Shown: positions 18,170-27,353, counted from the first letter of the stretch. The stretch: DNA of 64,000 bases from Nocardia sp. NBC_00508 (GCF_036346875.1 NZ_CP107852.1:806001-870000); one strand, 5' to 3'. The notes: generated by a model not told the origin, from the sequence alone. Made by a program: numbers and translations.

Positions 18170-18207
18170 CCTGCTGAGCCGAAGAAACTTCACCCGGACG
18201 CGCCAGC

Positions 18208-18226
18208 TACCGAACAGCATTCGGTA
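18208..18226. promoter_or_regulatory. palindromic site before the Lrp regulator
   Basis: TACCGAA-cagca-TTCGGTA, a perfect 7-5-7 inverted repeat ending 10 bases before the Lrp gene's ATG. Its position suits autoregulation, as is common for Lrp/AsnC regulators. Confidence 0.45.
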
Positions 18227-18236
18227 CCGTTGCGAT

Positions 18237-18749
18237 ATGAGCAAAACCGACTCAGCAGGCGGCGTGGGCGCCTCCGGCCACCCACCCGCGGGTGTCGCGC
18301 TCGACGACATCGACCGGGTCCTGCTCGACCACCTGGCGCGGGACGGGCGAATGACGAACAACGCACTCGCCGCCGCCGCGGGGATCGCGCCCTCGACCTG
18401 CCTCGGCCGGGTGCGGGCTCTGGTACAGCGCGGCGTCATTCGCGGCTTCCACGCCGACATCGACCCCGCGGCGCTCGGCCGGAGCCTGCAAGCCATGATC
18501 GCGGTGCGCCTGCGCGCCAGCGCGCGCAGGCAACTGGCCGAGTTCGGCGCGCGCGTTTCGGCGCTCGAGGAGGTACTCAACGTGTACTTCATCGCGGGCG
18601 CCGACGACTATCTCGTGCACGTCGCCACCGCGAACACCGACGAGTTGCGCGCGTTCGTGCTGAATCATCTCAGTGCGCATCCCGCGGTCGCCTCGACCGA
18701 GACCATCCTCATCTTCGAGCACATGCGCCCACGAGCGGGCACCGACTGA
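18237..18749 (+). CDS. Lrp/AsnC-family transcriptional regulator
   Basis: A 170-residue protein. Residues ~23-75 form the AsnC-type helix-turn-helix ('LDDIDRVLLDHLARDGRMTN', 'STCLGRVRALVQRGVIRGF'), and ~85-165 the RAM ligand-binding domain ('MIAVRLRA', 'VYFIAGADDYLVHVA', ending in 'STETILIFEHMR'). Such regulators bind amino acids and form octamers. It lies near alanine dehydrogenase, whose mycobacterial counterpart is controlled by an Lrp-type AldR, although here the two genes converge and are separated by a small gene. The ATG at 18237 is chosen because it directly precedes the conserved domain. Confidence 0.92.
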   Translation: MSKTDSAGGVGASGHPPAGVALDDIDRVLLDHLARDGRMTNNALAAAAGIAPSTCLGRVRALVQRGVIRGFHADIDPAALGRSLQAMIAVRLRASARRQLAEFGARVSALEEVLNVYFIAGADDYLVHVATANTDELRAFVLNHLSAHPAVASTETILIFEHMRPRAGTD

Positions 18750-18857
18750 CGAGCGAACCTCCTCCGGAACGGGCGGTGGGCTGTCTCAGCCCAGCGCCTC
18801 GTCCAGATGGATTGCCGCGGTAGTCCCGCGTCGGCTACCCACCGGCTGGGCCTCTTG

Positions 18858-19085
18858 TCACCGCGGGTCAGCGACCCACAATCGTTCGCATGGTAGCCGC
18901 GGCAGCAGTCGGCAGCCCTCAATCGTATCGGGTATCAATTCGATTGTGCACCAAGGCTTTCGCTGCCAGTCGCGGATCAAACCGCGCACCGCTGTCGCGG
19001 TGGACACGTAGTCGAAGACCATGCCGCCAACCCGGATCCGCAGGTGCACATCACCTTCGGGTGGAAGCCATGCTGCGGCGGTCAT
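18858..19085 (-). CDS. small hypothetical protein
   Basis: A 75-residue protein starting [20 protein letters not shown], with a consensus AGGAGGTGA ribosome site 6 bases before the ATG. That site is the main reason to accept it as a gene. The middle contains '[20 protein letters not shown]', probably a helix. No family recognised. It is downstream of, and on the same strand as, alanine dehydrogenase, 151 bases away. Confidence 0.6.
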   Translation of the reverse strand: MTAAAWLPPEGDVHLRIRVGGMVFDYVSTATAVRGLIRDWQRKPWCTIELIPDTIEGCRLLPRLPCERLWVADPR

Positions 19086-19236
19086 GGGCTGTCACCTCCT
19101 CGGGGGACCTTCGTAGGTGGTTCCAGCGGCCCGGCCTCCTCCGGCGTCACCCGCTGGACACACGCCTCTCCGGCTCGACGAGTCACGACACCGCCGCCAC
19201 GGGCAGCATCATCAGCGGCAAGGCCGCGATCATCTG

Positions 19237-20349
19237 CTATGCGGCAGCACTTTTCGCCGCGTAGCCGTGCGCCTGCGCCACCGTTGCCGACAGCAGCACG
19301 CCGCGGTCGGTGCTCAGCCCTGCGGCGAGTCCGGGATCGGCGGCCAACGCGCCGCGCCATCCCCGTTCCGCGAGCGAAACGACATGCGGCAGTGTGGCAT
19401 TGGTCAGTGCGACGGTGGAGGTGTTCGGCACCGCGCCGGGCATGTTGGCCACGCAGTAGAAGACCGAGTCGTGCACCTGGTAGGTCGGCTCCGCGTGCGT
19501 GGTCGGCCGCGAATCCGCGAAGCAGCCGCCCTGGTCGATCGCGATATCGACCAGTACTGAGCCCGGCTTCATCTGCGCGACCAGATCGTTGGGCACCAGC
19601 GTCGGCGCCTTGGCGCCCGGCACCAGCACGGCGCCGATCACCAGGTCCGCCTCGCGCACAGCGGTCTCCACCTCGAGTTTGTTGGACATGATGGTGCGCA
19701 CCCGGCCGCGATACTGCGCATCGATCTCGCGCAGGCGAGCGATGTTCAGATCCAGCACGGTGACCTCGGCGCGCATGCCGTGCGCCACGGCGATCGCGTT
19801 GCCGCCCGCGACGCCCGCGCCCAGCACGGTGACCTTGGCGGGCCGCACGCCCGGCACGCCGCCCATCAGCACACCGCGTCCGCCGGCGCTGCGCATCAGG
19901 TGGTAGGCGCCCGCCTGCGCGGCCAGCCGCCCCGCGACCTCGCTCATCGGCGCGAGCAGCGGCAGGGAGCCGTCGGGGCCGGTCACCGTTTCGTAGGCGA
20001 TCGCGGTGGTGCCGGACGCCAGCAGCGCCTCGGTGCACTCCTTCGACGCGGCCAGGTGCAGGTAGGTGAACAGCACCTGGTCCGCGCGCAGGCGCCCGTA
20101 TTCCTCGGCCACCGGCTCCTTCACCTTGAGCACCAGATCGGCGGTTTCCCACACCTCGTCGGCGGTGTCGAGCACGCGCGCGCCCGCGACGGTGTACGCC
20201 TCGTCCGGGAAGGCCGAACCGCGCCCGGCGCCCGCCTCGAGGTACACGTCGTGGCCGCGCGAGACGAGTTCGTGGACGCCCGCGGGCGTGCATGCCACGC
20301 GGTACTCATGGTTCTTGATCTCGCGGGGGATTCCGATTCGCACCTGCAC
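19237..20349 (-). CDS. ald: alanine dehydrogenase
   Basis: A 370-residue NAD-dependent alanine dehydrogenase that interconverts alanine with pyruvate and ammonia; in mycobacteria it supports growth on alanine and redox balance under low oxygen. Conserved features: '[20 protein letters not shown]' at the N-terminus, Lys77 in 'LVLKVKEP' and His98 in 'FTYLHLA' (equivalents of the catalytic Lys and His of M. tuberculosis Ald), the Rossmann motif '[14 protein letters not shown]' (~174-187), and '[21 protein letters not shown]'-type C-terminal region. Length matches the family. An AT-rich 120-base promoter region lies upstream (20400-20520). Confidence 0.96.
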   Translation of the reverse strand: MQVRIGIPREIKNHEYRVACTPAGVHELVSRGHDVYLEAGAGRGSAFPDEAYTVAGARVLDTADEVWETADLVLKVKEPVAEEYGRLRADQVLFTYLHLAASKECTEALLASGTTAIAYETVTGPDGSLPLLAPMSEVAGRLAAQAGAYHLMRSAGGRGVLMGGVPGVRPAKVTVLGAGVAGGNAIAVAHGMRAEVTVLDLNIARLREIDAQYRGRVRTIMSNKLEVETAVREADLVIGAVLVPGAKAPTLVPNDLVAQMKPGSVLVDIAIDQGGCFADSRPTTHAEPTYQVHDSVFYCVANMPGAVPNTSTVALTNATLPHVVSLAERGWRGALAADPGLAAGLSTDRGVLLSATVAQAHGYAAKSAAA

Positions 20350-21033
20350 TCCTGATCGTCGTTGGACCGATGTCGGCGTCGCTCACCGAAGTGGTTCGCC
20401 ATTCCTCAGAAGTATGAATATTCTGCAAGATCAGGTCCATAAATGTGAATATGATTCTGAAATTGATGCGATGAGCATTCGAATACGCGAATCATGGGCG
20501 CACTATCGGCTGCCCTCCGCAATATGTTCGGCCACGTTCGCCCTGGTGTCACATCACCGGGTGTCCCCTCGAGCCGAGCCCCGTGCTCGTCATCCATTCC
20601 GGGCAGCGCGGGATCGACCGGTACGGCTATCGTCACCTCGGGATAATCCCCCGGTGGCCGCTGGAGCCCGGGAGCAATGGTCGACACCGCCGGTGCTCGG
20701 CGCGCTGTTGTCCATCGAAGCGGGGGCGGGTGAGTCGTTGCCCGCGATGGCGGTGAAGTCGAACGGCGTGATCGCGTAGGCGAAGCCCTCCATCGGGTGG
20801 CAGTCGCACGCCGTCGGTTCGGTGGCACGATCGCGGGAGATCGAACGCATCGTCTATCCCGGCGATCCGGCAGAGTCGGCCTCTCTTCGGCGAGCGATCG
20901 GGGTTCCAGCTCTACGGCGACTCCCGCACGACGTCCACGGCTGCGGGCAACGATGGTCAGAGCGAGCCGGGTTCGCTGCTCCTGTGCTCCGGGACTGTCG
21001 AGCCGGACAGCCGCCGGACCGCAGCCGCGCGCC
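20350..21033. other. 684-base gene-poor region upstream of ald
   Basis: The part next to ald (20400-20520) is unusually A/T-rich for this window and holds short palindromes such as GAATATTC and ATTCGAAT, consistent with a regulated promoter. Further on is a pruA relic (20707-20796). The rest, up to the oxidoreductase stop at 21034, contains open frames with no recognisable product and looks like decayed sequence. Confidence 0.5.
20707..20796 (-). pseudogene. fragment of a pruA gene
   Basis: On the minus strand this encodes MEGFAYAITPFDFTAIAGN followed by 'APASMDN', matching residues ~179-207 of the intact P5C dehydrogenase in this window (LEGFVYAITPFNFTAIAGN). At DNA level about 60 bases match with three or four differences. 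No other part of the dehydrogenase is visible around it, so it is a relic of a second pruA-like gene or of a local recombination event. Confidence 0.7.
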
Positions 21034-21465
21034 TCAGTTCTTCGGCGTCAATAAAACGAGCGGGATTTCCCGTGTGGTCTTCGTCTGGTAGTCGGCATAC
21101 CCCGAATACACGCCGATGACTTTCGGCCACAGCGTCGCCCGCTCCTCGGCCGTCGCCACCCTGGCCGTCATCGGCACCTTCGGGCCGCTCTGCACCGAGA
21201 CGACGACGTCCGGGTTGGCGCGCACGTTCAGGAACCACGCCGGGTGGACGGAGTCGCCCCCGCGCGAGGCGACGACGACGTAGGTGTCGCCGTCGACGAT
21301 CGGCGCGGTGAGCATGACCGCGTGCGGCCGGCCCGACTTGCGGCCGATGGTCGTGAGCTCGAGCGACGGCATACCCGCGATCGCTTGGCCCAGCTTTCCG
21401 AAGCTGATCTTCAACAGAGCGCGATGCGCCGTGTTCATTGCCTTCAGCTGGAAATTCGAGGGCAT
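21034..21465 (-). CDS. deazaflavin (F420)-dependent nitroreductase family protein
   Basis: A 143-residue protein of the Ddn-like split beta-barrel family. Typical motifs: 'LLKISFGKLGQ', 'LTTIGRKSGRPHAVML', 'VVVASRGGDSVHPAWFLNV' and 'NPDVVVSVQSG', the segments that contact the F420 cofactor and phosphate. Members reduce diverse substrates with F420H2 or bind flavins; no specific substrate can be given. ATG 21465 has GAGG upstream. It is followed on the same strand, upstream, by another F420-type oxidoreductase gene, consistent with an actinomycete that makes F420. Confidence 0.88.
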   Translation of the reverse strand: MPSNFQLKAMNTAHRALLKISFGKLGQAIAGMPSLELTTIGRKSGRPHAVMLTAPIVDGDTYVVVASRGGDSVHPAWFLNVRANPDVVVSVQSGPKVPMTARVATAEERATLWPKVIGVYSGYADYQTKTTREIPLVLLTPKN

Positions 21466-21701
21466 ACGATCCTCACAGTCTTTCTTCGGGTGGCTCGGCG
21501 CGACGGCTCCGTCAGGGGACCGGCGATTCGGACTGTACCGGACACGCGCACGATCAACGACCGACGATGCCGGGCGCTCGACGGCGCCTGCCGAGCCGAC
21601 CCGGCCGAGCACCCGTCGTCGAATCCGGCTGTCCGACGCGACGAACGGCGTATCGCCGCGCTGCCACGACCCTCTCGACGATCAGCGGCACCGGTCGGCG
21701 C

Positions 21702-22115
21702 TCAGTGCGCAGACCATCCCGACCACCGCGTGACGTCGATGGCGATCACCGGCCCCGGCGGCGGCTGGTCCCGATAATCGGGATAGCGGGCGGCCAATCG
21801 GCGTTTCGCCGCGTCGGCCTCGGTGGTGTCCGCGATGCGGGCGTCTCCGTCGGCGCGCGCCCACCACAGCCGGGTCCAGTCGTCGCTGTAGTGGTCGACG
21901 AGCAGCGTGACCGCCGGGTTCGCCGCGATATTGGCCAGCCGTCGCAGCGCCATGGTCGTCTTCGGCTTCGCGTCGACGCTGGTGTAGATCGTTTCGCCGG
22001 CGACGACGAACACGATCGGAACCAGATGCGGGCGCGCCGCCGCCGAGACGGTTGCCAACCGCGCGACCGGGCTTGCCGCGAATCGCTCGCGCGCCTCCTC
22101 GGAATTCAGCCGCAT
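21702..22115 (-). CDS. PPOX-class F420-dependent oxidoreductase
   Basis: A 137-residue protein with the split beta-barrel of the pyridoxamine-phosphate-oxidase (PPOX) superfamily. 'RFAASPVARLATVSAAARPHLVPIVFV' and 'TSVDAKPKTT', 'NIAANPAVTLLVDHYSDDWTRLWWARADG' match the TIGR03668-type F420-dependent subgroup. It probably uses F420H2 to reduce an unknown small molecule. It is transcribed in the same direction as the Ddn-like gene, 236 bases away, probably from its own promoter, and is divergent from the EspR-like regulator. Confidence 0.88.
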   Translation of the reverse strand: MRLNSEEARERFAASPVARLATVSAAARPHLVPIVFVVAGETIYTSVDAKPKTTMALRRLANIAANPAVTLLVDHYSDDWTRLWWARADGDARIADTTEADAAKRRLAARYPDYRDQPPPGPVIAIDVTRWSGWSAH

Positions 22116-22281
22116 ACACGCCTCCTCGATATCGGCAAACCCGGATAACCGGGATCGAGTCCGTTCCGCCCCCTAGGCAACCGGACATTTGCCGTGAAAT
22201 CCCGGCGATCGCCCGCTCCCACGCTACGGTCGAGTCAATGTTTGACCCGTCAACAGGCGTTTCGCCAGAAGGAAGGCGGTA

Positions 22282-22704
22282 GTGGACATCGATATCACAA
22301 CCAGGCTCAACCTAGCGTTCGAGATGTGGGAGCGTGCGCACGGGCGCCCGCTGGCCGATGACACGGTCGCCTCGTGGTTGACCGCCGCCGGGTACGACCT
22401 GGCGCCCGGCTATCTGGCGCAGGTGCGCCGCGGGCAGGCCACCGCACTCCCGGAGCAGGCCAGGGCCGGGCTGGCCCACGTATTCGGGCTCGACCCCAAT
22501 TACTTCGGCTTCGACCCCGGCCCCGGCCAGGCCGAGGACGCGGACGCGGAAGTGCTGGCGCACCTGGACAATTCGGCCCTGCGCCGCCTCGGACAGGCGG
22601 TGGACGGCGTCTCGCTTCGCACCCTGCTCTACTTGGAGTCCGTCGCCGACGTCCTCCGTCAAGCCGACGGCCTGCCCCCGTCCGAGCAAACCGCACAACT
22701 CTGA
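22282..22704 (+). CDS. EspR-like XRE DNA-binding protein
   Basis: A 140-residue protein read from GTG 22282 (GAAGGAAGG upstream). Its layout follows the M. tuberculosis nucleoid regulator EspR: 'ITTRLNLAFEMWERAHGRPL', 'VASWLTAAGYDLAPGYLAQVRRGQAT' (recognition helix region), 'LAHVFGLDPNYFGF', then a C-terminal helical part with 'ALRRLGQAVDGVSLRTLLYLESVADVLR' that in EspR makes the dimer interface. It is upstream of the conservon on the same strand; whether it controls it is unknown. Assignment is by recognised pattern, not alignment. Confidence 0.75.
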   Translation: MDIDITTRLNLAFEMWERAHGRPLADDTVASWLTAAGYDLAPGYLAQVRRGQATALPEQARAGLAHVFGLDPNYFGFDPGPGQAEDADAEVLAHLDNSALRRLGQAVDGVSLRTLLYLESVADVLRQADGLPPSEQTAQL

Positions 22705-23260
22705 TCGACCAGACCAGCGGCTCGGACTCGGCCCCCGGCTCGGGCAGCCCGGTGGGCCGACTCACCGCCGGTCCCGCGGCGAGACCTCCCCGCGCTACGG
22801 CAGCTGCCGAGCCCGCCACAGCGCGGTGTCCGGGCCGCGAAGCACATCGTAATGGCCGACACAGATCTCTCGTGCCGCCACGTCACCGGGCCGCCACTGG
22901 CCAATAATCTAAAATTCAAGTACCGGAAAAGAAATACAGACGTCTGGACAATCCAGCGTCGTAGCAGCGGTGAATTTCGAGCAAACGCCGATCGAACAAT
23001 TCGCCGGCCGCACACGCTGGGATATAGCAGTTTTCGGCCGGAACCGGCAGCGACGGAGCATCTTCGCCGCATGCGGAATATCCGCAGTGCCGCGTCCGGT
23101 CCCATTCCTTTCGAGTGGCGCCGCACTGCCCGTCCCGCTATGCTCGGGGCCGCAAGATGCGAAACTGCTTGCCGGTCTGCGTATTTCGGCAGTCCGAGCA
23201 CGCAGCAGGGGGTCAGGGGACGATTTCCCCTCGGCGGGCGCGAATGCGGAAGTACGGAAC
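22705..23260. other. leader region of the conservon
   Basis: No convincing gene. Around 22900-22985 the sequence becomes A/T-rich (AATAATCTAAAATTC), a plausible promoter for the conservon. The sensor gene's frame is open back to an ATG at 22970, but residues encoded between 22970 and 23260 are Arg/Cys/Trp-rich and unlike a conserved N-terminus. Confidence 0.4.
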
Positions 23261-24685
23261 TTGTCACAGTTATTGAAACCGGCCCCGAGCGAGCACGGCG
23301 AAGACGCTGTCCGGCGTTCGAAACCGCCGTACGCGACATTCACGGCCTGCGTAATCGTGAGCGCGTCCGTCGCGGCGGTCGCGGTGTACTACGCACCCAC
23401 CGCATTCCGGGTATCGCTGGCGGCAGGCGCCGTCGCCGCGGCGATCATCCTATGCGCCGCCGTCACGGCCGCGGTCCACTTCCGGAACGAAGCCGTACGC
23501 GCCAGGAAGGATGCCGTCCGAGCCCGGCAGGACGGCGCGCTCGCCGCCGCCGACGCGGAGGCCGGGATGACCGCCGCACACAACGTCGCGGCCGAGCACG
23601 TCGCACGGTCGGAGCGCAGCGACAGCCGTCGCGCAGCGGCGATGGCGGCCTTCGCGGGCGCCGCGGGCCGCATGCAGGCGATGACCACCAGCATGCTCGC
23701 GGAACTGCGCGAGATGGAGCACCGCCACGGCGACCCGGCTGTGCTCGCCGACCTGCTGCAACTCGATCACCGCACCGCCCAGGCAGGACGGCTGGCCGAC
23801 AGCATCGCCGTGCTCAGCGGCGCGCGATCCGGACGCAGGTGGGCGAAACCGATTGCGATGGAATCGATTCTGCGTGGCGCGATGGGACGCGTCGCCGGCT
23901 ATCAGCGGGTGCGGTTGCGTGCCGTCGCCGAGATCGCCGTCTCCGGCCACGCCGCCGAAGGCATCATGCACGCACTGGCGGAGCTGCTCGACAACGCTTG
24001 CAACTTCTCCCCGCCCACGACCGAAGTGCACGTCTACGCCGCCGAGATCCCCGCGGGCGTCGTGATCACCATCGAGGACAGCGGATTGGTCATGAGCGAA
24101 TCCGCGCTGCGCCGCGCCGAGACGGCGGTGTCGACCACCGGCCGGGACGGCCGCGGGCCCGGTGCCGGAGTGGACCTGTCCTCATTGACCGGGACCCGCC
24201 TCGGTCTCGCGGTAGTGGGCAACCTCGCGCGCAAACACGGCCTCACCGTTTCCTACCGTCCCTCCGCCATCGGCGGCACGGCGGTGGTCGTGGTGGTCCC
24301 CCGGGATCTCACCACCCGCGTGGAACGGCCGCAGCCGTCCACCACCACAGGCACGCTGCCCGTCGCGCGGGAGCTCCCCCGCCCCGCGCAGCGACCGCAG
24401 ACGCGAAACGACCTCGAGCACACGCCGACCGGTACCTCGCACACTTCTACCGCCGAACCTGCCTCCCCTGCCGTCGTCCCGGCGCTGCCCAAGCGACGCC
24501 GCGGCAGCACGCTGGCCGCCGTTCACCCCGACGGCCTGACCGCGCCGGAGCCCGCCGCGCCGACTCCTCCGGCGTCGCGCCCCGACTCGCTCGGCGCGTT
24601 CCAGCGAGCGGTGACCAGGCGCGGGCCCGACGGTGCCGCAACCCCTTCCCCCGCCCCTTCCGTCGCCGTGGAGAACGAACGATGA
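23261..24685 (+). CDS. conservon sensor histidine-kinase-like protein (CvnA type)
   Basis: First gene of a conservon. From the TTG at 23261 the product is 474 residues; an in-frame ATG at 22970 would add 97. Two membrane helices lie near the N-terminus ('ACVIVSASVAAVAVYY', 'SLAAGAVAAAIILCAAVTA'), followed by a coiled, Ala/Arg-rich region and an HATPase domain with N-box 'ALAELLDNACNFSPP', 'VITIEDSGL', and G-box 'RLGLAVVGNLARKHGL'. No canonical H-box is evident, as in other conservon kinases. A long disordered Pro/Thr/Ala tail follows. It overlaps the roadblock gene by 4 bases and acts with it in a G-protein-coupled-receptor-like membrane complex (established in S. coelicolor Cvn9). Confidence 0.85.
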   Translation: MSQLLKPAPSEHGEDAVRRSKPPYATFTACVIVSASVAAVAVYYAPTAFRVSLAAGAVAAAIILCAAVTAAVHFRNEAVRARKDAVRARQDGALAAADAEAGMTAAHNVAAEHVARSERSDSRRAAAMAAFAGAAGRMQAMTTSMLAELREMEHRHGDPAVLADLLQLDHRTAQAGRLADSIAVLSGARSGRRWAKPIAMESILRGAMGRVAGYQRVRLRAVAEIAVSGHAAEGIMHALAELLDNACNFSPPTTEVHVYAAEIPAGVVITIEDSGLVMSESALRRAETAVSTTGRDGRGPGAGVDLSSLTGTRLGLAVVGNLARKHGLTVSYRPSAIGGTAVVVVVPRDLTTRVERPQPSTTTGTLPVARELPRPAQRPQTRNDLEHTPTGTSHTSTAEPASPAVVPALPKRRRGSTLAAVHPDGLTAPEPAAPTPPASRPDSLGAFQRAVTRRGPDGAATPSPAPSVAVENER

Positions 24686-25098
24686 CAACCTCCGAGTCCG
24701 CGCAGCTGAGCTGGCTATTGGAACAGCTGCTGACCCGCACCCCGCGCACCCGGCACGCCCTGCTGCTGTCCAGCGACGGGCTGAAGATCTGCCACACGCC
24801 CGAACTCACCGTGGACCGAGCCGACCAGCTCGCCGCCATCGCCGCGGGCATCCAAAGTCTCTCGCACGGCGCGTCGGTGGAGTTCGGCGACGGCCGCGCC
24901 GGAGTGCGCCAATCGATGACCGAGTTCTACGGCGGCATCCTGTTCATCGTCGAAGCCGGGCTCGGCGCCCACATCGCGGTCGTCGCCGCGGAGGACGCTG
25001 ATGCCGGGCTGGTCGGCCACAACCTGCGCGAGCTGGTGGAACAGCTCGGCGAACATCTGGCGGCAGCCCCGCGCTTCCGGGGAGCGAGCGTGTCGTGA
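24682..25098 (+). CDS. roadblock/LC7 domain protein (CvnB type)
   Basis: A 138-residue protein beginning MTTSESAQLSWLLEQLLTRT, with the roadblock/LC7 pattern 'RHALLLSSDGLKICHT', 'ADQLAAIAAGIQSLSHGAS', and 'FIVEAGLGAHIAVVAAEDADAGLVGHNL'. Roadblock proteins regulate small GTPases; in conservons this one partners the CvnD GTPase. Starts at an ATGA overlap with the sensor gene and ends in a GTGA overlap with the DUF742 gene. Confidence 0.92.
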   Translation: MTTSESAQLSWLLEQLLTRTPRTRHALLLSSDGLKICHTPELTVDRADQLAAIAAGIQSLSHGASVEFGDGRAGVRQSMTEFYGGILFIVEAGLGAHIAVVAAEDADAGLVGHNLRELVEQLGEHLAAAPRFRGASVS

Positions 25099-25460
25099 CC
25101 AGGCCAGGCCGGGACGACGACCCCGATCGGCTCTACACACTGACCGGCGGGCGGAGCAAGCCGGACTCCGACACGTTCGATCTGGTCACCCTGGTGGTCA
25201 GCGAGTGCGATCCGGCGCCGGGCATGCAGTCCGAGCACGTGGCGATCCTCGACCTGTGCCGCGCTCCGACCGCCGTCGTCGAAATCGCCGCTGAGCTGCG
25301 AATTCCGGTCGGCATCGCGACGATCCTGCTCTCCGACCTGCTGCACGCGGGCAAGATCACCGTGCGTCCACCGCGGACCGGCCTTCCCGGCGCGCCATGG
25401 CACGCCCTGCCCGACACCACCACGCTCGAGAAGGTGCTCGTTGGACTCCGCAAACTCTGA
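25095..25460 (+). CDS. DUF742 protein (CvnC type)
   Basis: A 121-residue DUF742 protein with a GTG start. It shows the conserved 'RLYTLTGGRSKP', 'FDLVTLVVS', and a winged-helix-like 'AVVEIAAELRIPVGIATILLSDLLHAGKI'. DUF742 proteins are obligate members of conservons and may bind DNA or a partner protein. Overlaps the previous gene by 4 bases and the GTPase gene by about 20 bases. Confidence 0.92.
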   Translation: MTRPGRDDDPDRLYTLTGGRSKPDSDTFDLVTLVVSECDPAPGMQSEHVAILDLCRAPTAVVEIAAELRIPVGIATILLSDLLHAGKITVRPPRTGLPGAPWHALPDTTTLEKVLVGLRKL

Positions 25461-26079
25461 TCCGCGCCCGGCCCGCGCCGACGCACCCCTGCACGGCGCG
25501 ACCCGGCAGGGGCTGAAGGTCGTCATCGTCGGCGGCTTCGGCGTCGGCAAGACCACCATGGTCCGGGCGGTCAGCGAAATCCGTCCCCTCGACACCGAGG
25601 CGATCATGACCGACGAGGGCCTCGGCATCGACGACCCGAGCGGTGCGCCGGGCAAATCGACGACGACCGTCGCCTTCGACTTCGGCCGGATCACCATCGA
25701 CCGCGAGCACGTGCTGTACCTGTTCGGCGCACCGGGACAGGAACGGTTCCGGTTTCTCTGGAACCGCCTGTTCACCGGCGCGCTCGGCGCGATCGTGCTG
25801 GTCGACCCGCGCCGGATCGCCGACTCCTGGTACGCCATCGACCGGCTGGAACACCAGCAGACGCCGTTCATCATCGCCTGCAACGATTTCGGCGGCGGGC
25901 ACCGGCCCGGCGAGGTCCGCGACGCCCTCGATCTCGATCCGCACGTGCCGCTCATCGACTGCGACGCCAGATCCCGCGCGTCCGGCAAGGGAGTCCTCAT
26001 CACCCTGGTCGAGCACCTCTCCACCCTCGCCCCGGCGCCGCGGCACACCCTGCTCCCCACCCCGGAGGCCGCGTCATGA
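25441..26079 (+). CDS. conservon small GTPase (CvnD type)
   Basis: A 212-residue ATP/GTP-binding protein starting at TTG 25441 inside the end of the DUF742 gene. P-loop GGFGVGKT at residues 31-38; a switch region 'STTTVAFDFG'; G3-like 'LFGAPGQERF'; 'IIACNDF' in the place of NKxD. This is the MglA/CvnD type, which switches with nucleotide and associates with the membrane sensor. The overlap with the next P450 gene (ATGA) couples the switch to the P450s. Confidence 0.93.
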   Translation: MDSANSDPRPARADAPLHGATRQGLKVVIVGGFGVGKTTMVRAVSEIRPLDTEAIMTDEGLGIDDPSGAPGKSTTTVAFDFGRITIDREHVLYLFGAPGQERFRFLWNRLFTGALGAIVLVDPRRIADSWYAIDRLEHQQTPFIIACNDFGGGHRPGEVRDALDLDPHVPLIDCDARSRASGKGVLITLVEHLSTLAPAPRHTLLPTPEAAS

Positions 26080-27353
26080 CCACGCCCGCACCGAGTTCCG
26101 CCCGCAGCTGCCCCGTCCACGCCGACCCGGCCGCGGTCGCGCTGAGCGGTCCGCGTTTCCACACCGACCCGCACCAGCTCTATCACGAGATGCGCCGCGA
26201 GCACGGCCCGGTGGTCGCCGTCGAGCTGCCCGGTGGCGTTCCCGCCTGGCTGGTCATCGGTTATCGCGAGATGCACCAGGTGACCAGTGATCCGGAGCTG
26301 TTTCCCCGCGACGTCGGCTTGTGGAACCAGTGGCCGAACATCCCCGCGGACTGGCCGCTGCTCCCGATGGTCGGGCAGCCGATGCCGTCGATCTATTTCA
26401 CCGCGGGCGCGGAGCACCGCAGGCACCTGGCGATGGTGGAACCCGCCCTGGAAACGGTCGACACCTTCGCATTGCGGCGCACCTGTGAGGAATTGGCCGA
26501 CCGGCTGATCGACGCGTTCTGCGGCCGGGGCGAGGCGGAATTGGTCGCCGATTTCGCCGAGCCACTACCGGTACTGTCGCTGGCGCGGATCCTCGGTTTC
26601 CCCGATGCGGACGGACCGCGGCTGGCGTGGACGATGAAGACACTGGCCGACGGCGGGGCCGACGCCCAGGCCGCACATCTGCAATTCGCCGAGCAGATGC
26701 AGCACCTGCTCGCGGCCAAGCAGGCCGAGCGAGGCGCCGATCTGGTCTCCCGGATGCTGGAGCATCCCGGTCCGTTCACCGATCAGGAATACGTCCTGGA
26801 CCTGATGGCGATCACCGCCGCGGGCCATCTCCCTACCGCGGACTGGATCGGAAACTCGGTGCGGCTGATGCTCACCGACGACCGGTTCGCCGCGGCACTG
26901 GGCGGCGGACGGCACAGCGTGGGACAGGCGATGAACGAAGTGCTGTGGGAGGACACGCCGACGCAAATCCTCGCCGGGCGCTGGGCCGCGCGCGACACCC
27001 GGCTCGGCGACAAGGTGATCCGCTCCGGGGACATGCTGCTGCTCGGCCTGGCCGCCGCCAACGCCGATCCGCATGTGCGCCAACATGTCTCCGACGGCGC
27101 CGAACCAGCGCACGCAGGCAACAGCGCGCACTTCGCCTTCAGCTACGGCGAATACCGCTGCCCCTTCCCCGCCCAGCAGATCGCCGAGGTCATCGCGCGC
27201 ACCGGGATCGAGGTCCTGCTCGACCGGCTGCCCGACCTCGACCTGGCGGTGCCCGCCCAGAACCTGGCCCGGCGACCGTCGGCCTTCCTGCGCGGCATGA
27301 CCTCCCTGCCTGTCCGCTTCACACCTGTTCGCGCCATCGGAGGTACCCCGTGA
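26076..27353 (+). CDS. conservon-associated cytochrome P450 lacking ExxR (CYP157-like)
   Basis: A 425-residue P450 with heme-thiolate Cys362 in 'FSYGEYRCPFP'. Two P450 hallmarks are altered. The ExxR motif reads E288-V-L-W291, with Trp instead of Arg, and the I-helix reads 'TAAGHLPTAD' rather than AGxDT. The loss of the ExxR arginine is a known peculiarity of the CYP157 family, which accompanies conservons in Streptomyces. The unusual 'CPFP' after the Cys replaces the normal CxG. It overlaps the GTPase gene (ATGA) and the next P450 gene (GTGA). Whether it is catalytic or a structural/sensory partner is unknown. Confidence 0.88.
   Translation: MTTPAPSSARSCPVHADPAAVALSGPRFHTDPHQLYHEMRREHGPVVAVELPGGVPAWLVIGYREMHQVTSDPELFPRDVGLWNQWPNIPADWPLLPMVGQPMPSIYFTAGAEHRRHLAMVEPALETVDTFALRRTCEELADRLIDAFCGRGEAELVADFAEPLPVLSLARILGFPDADGPRLAWTMKTLADGGADAQAAHLQFAEQMQHLLAAKQAERGADLVSRMLEHPGPFTDQEYVLDLMAITAAGHLPTADWIGNSVRLMLTDDRFAAALGGGRHSVGQAMNEVLWEDTPTQILAGRWAARDTRLGDKVIRSGDMLLLGLAAANADPHVRQHVSDGAEPAHAGNSAHFAFSYGEYRCPFPAQQIAEVIARTGIEVLLDRLPDLDLAVPAQNLARRPSAFLRGMTSLPVRFTPVRAIGGTP

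Noticed and set aside
22852..25098. Long plus-strand frame across the conservon sensor gene
   Set aside because: Its product is Arg-rich without domains; the overlapping frame encodes the sensor, with membrane helices and HATPase motifs.
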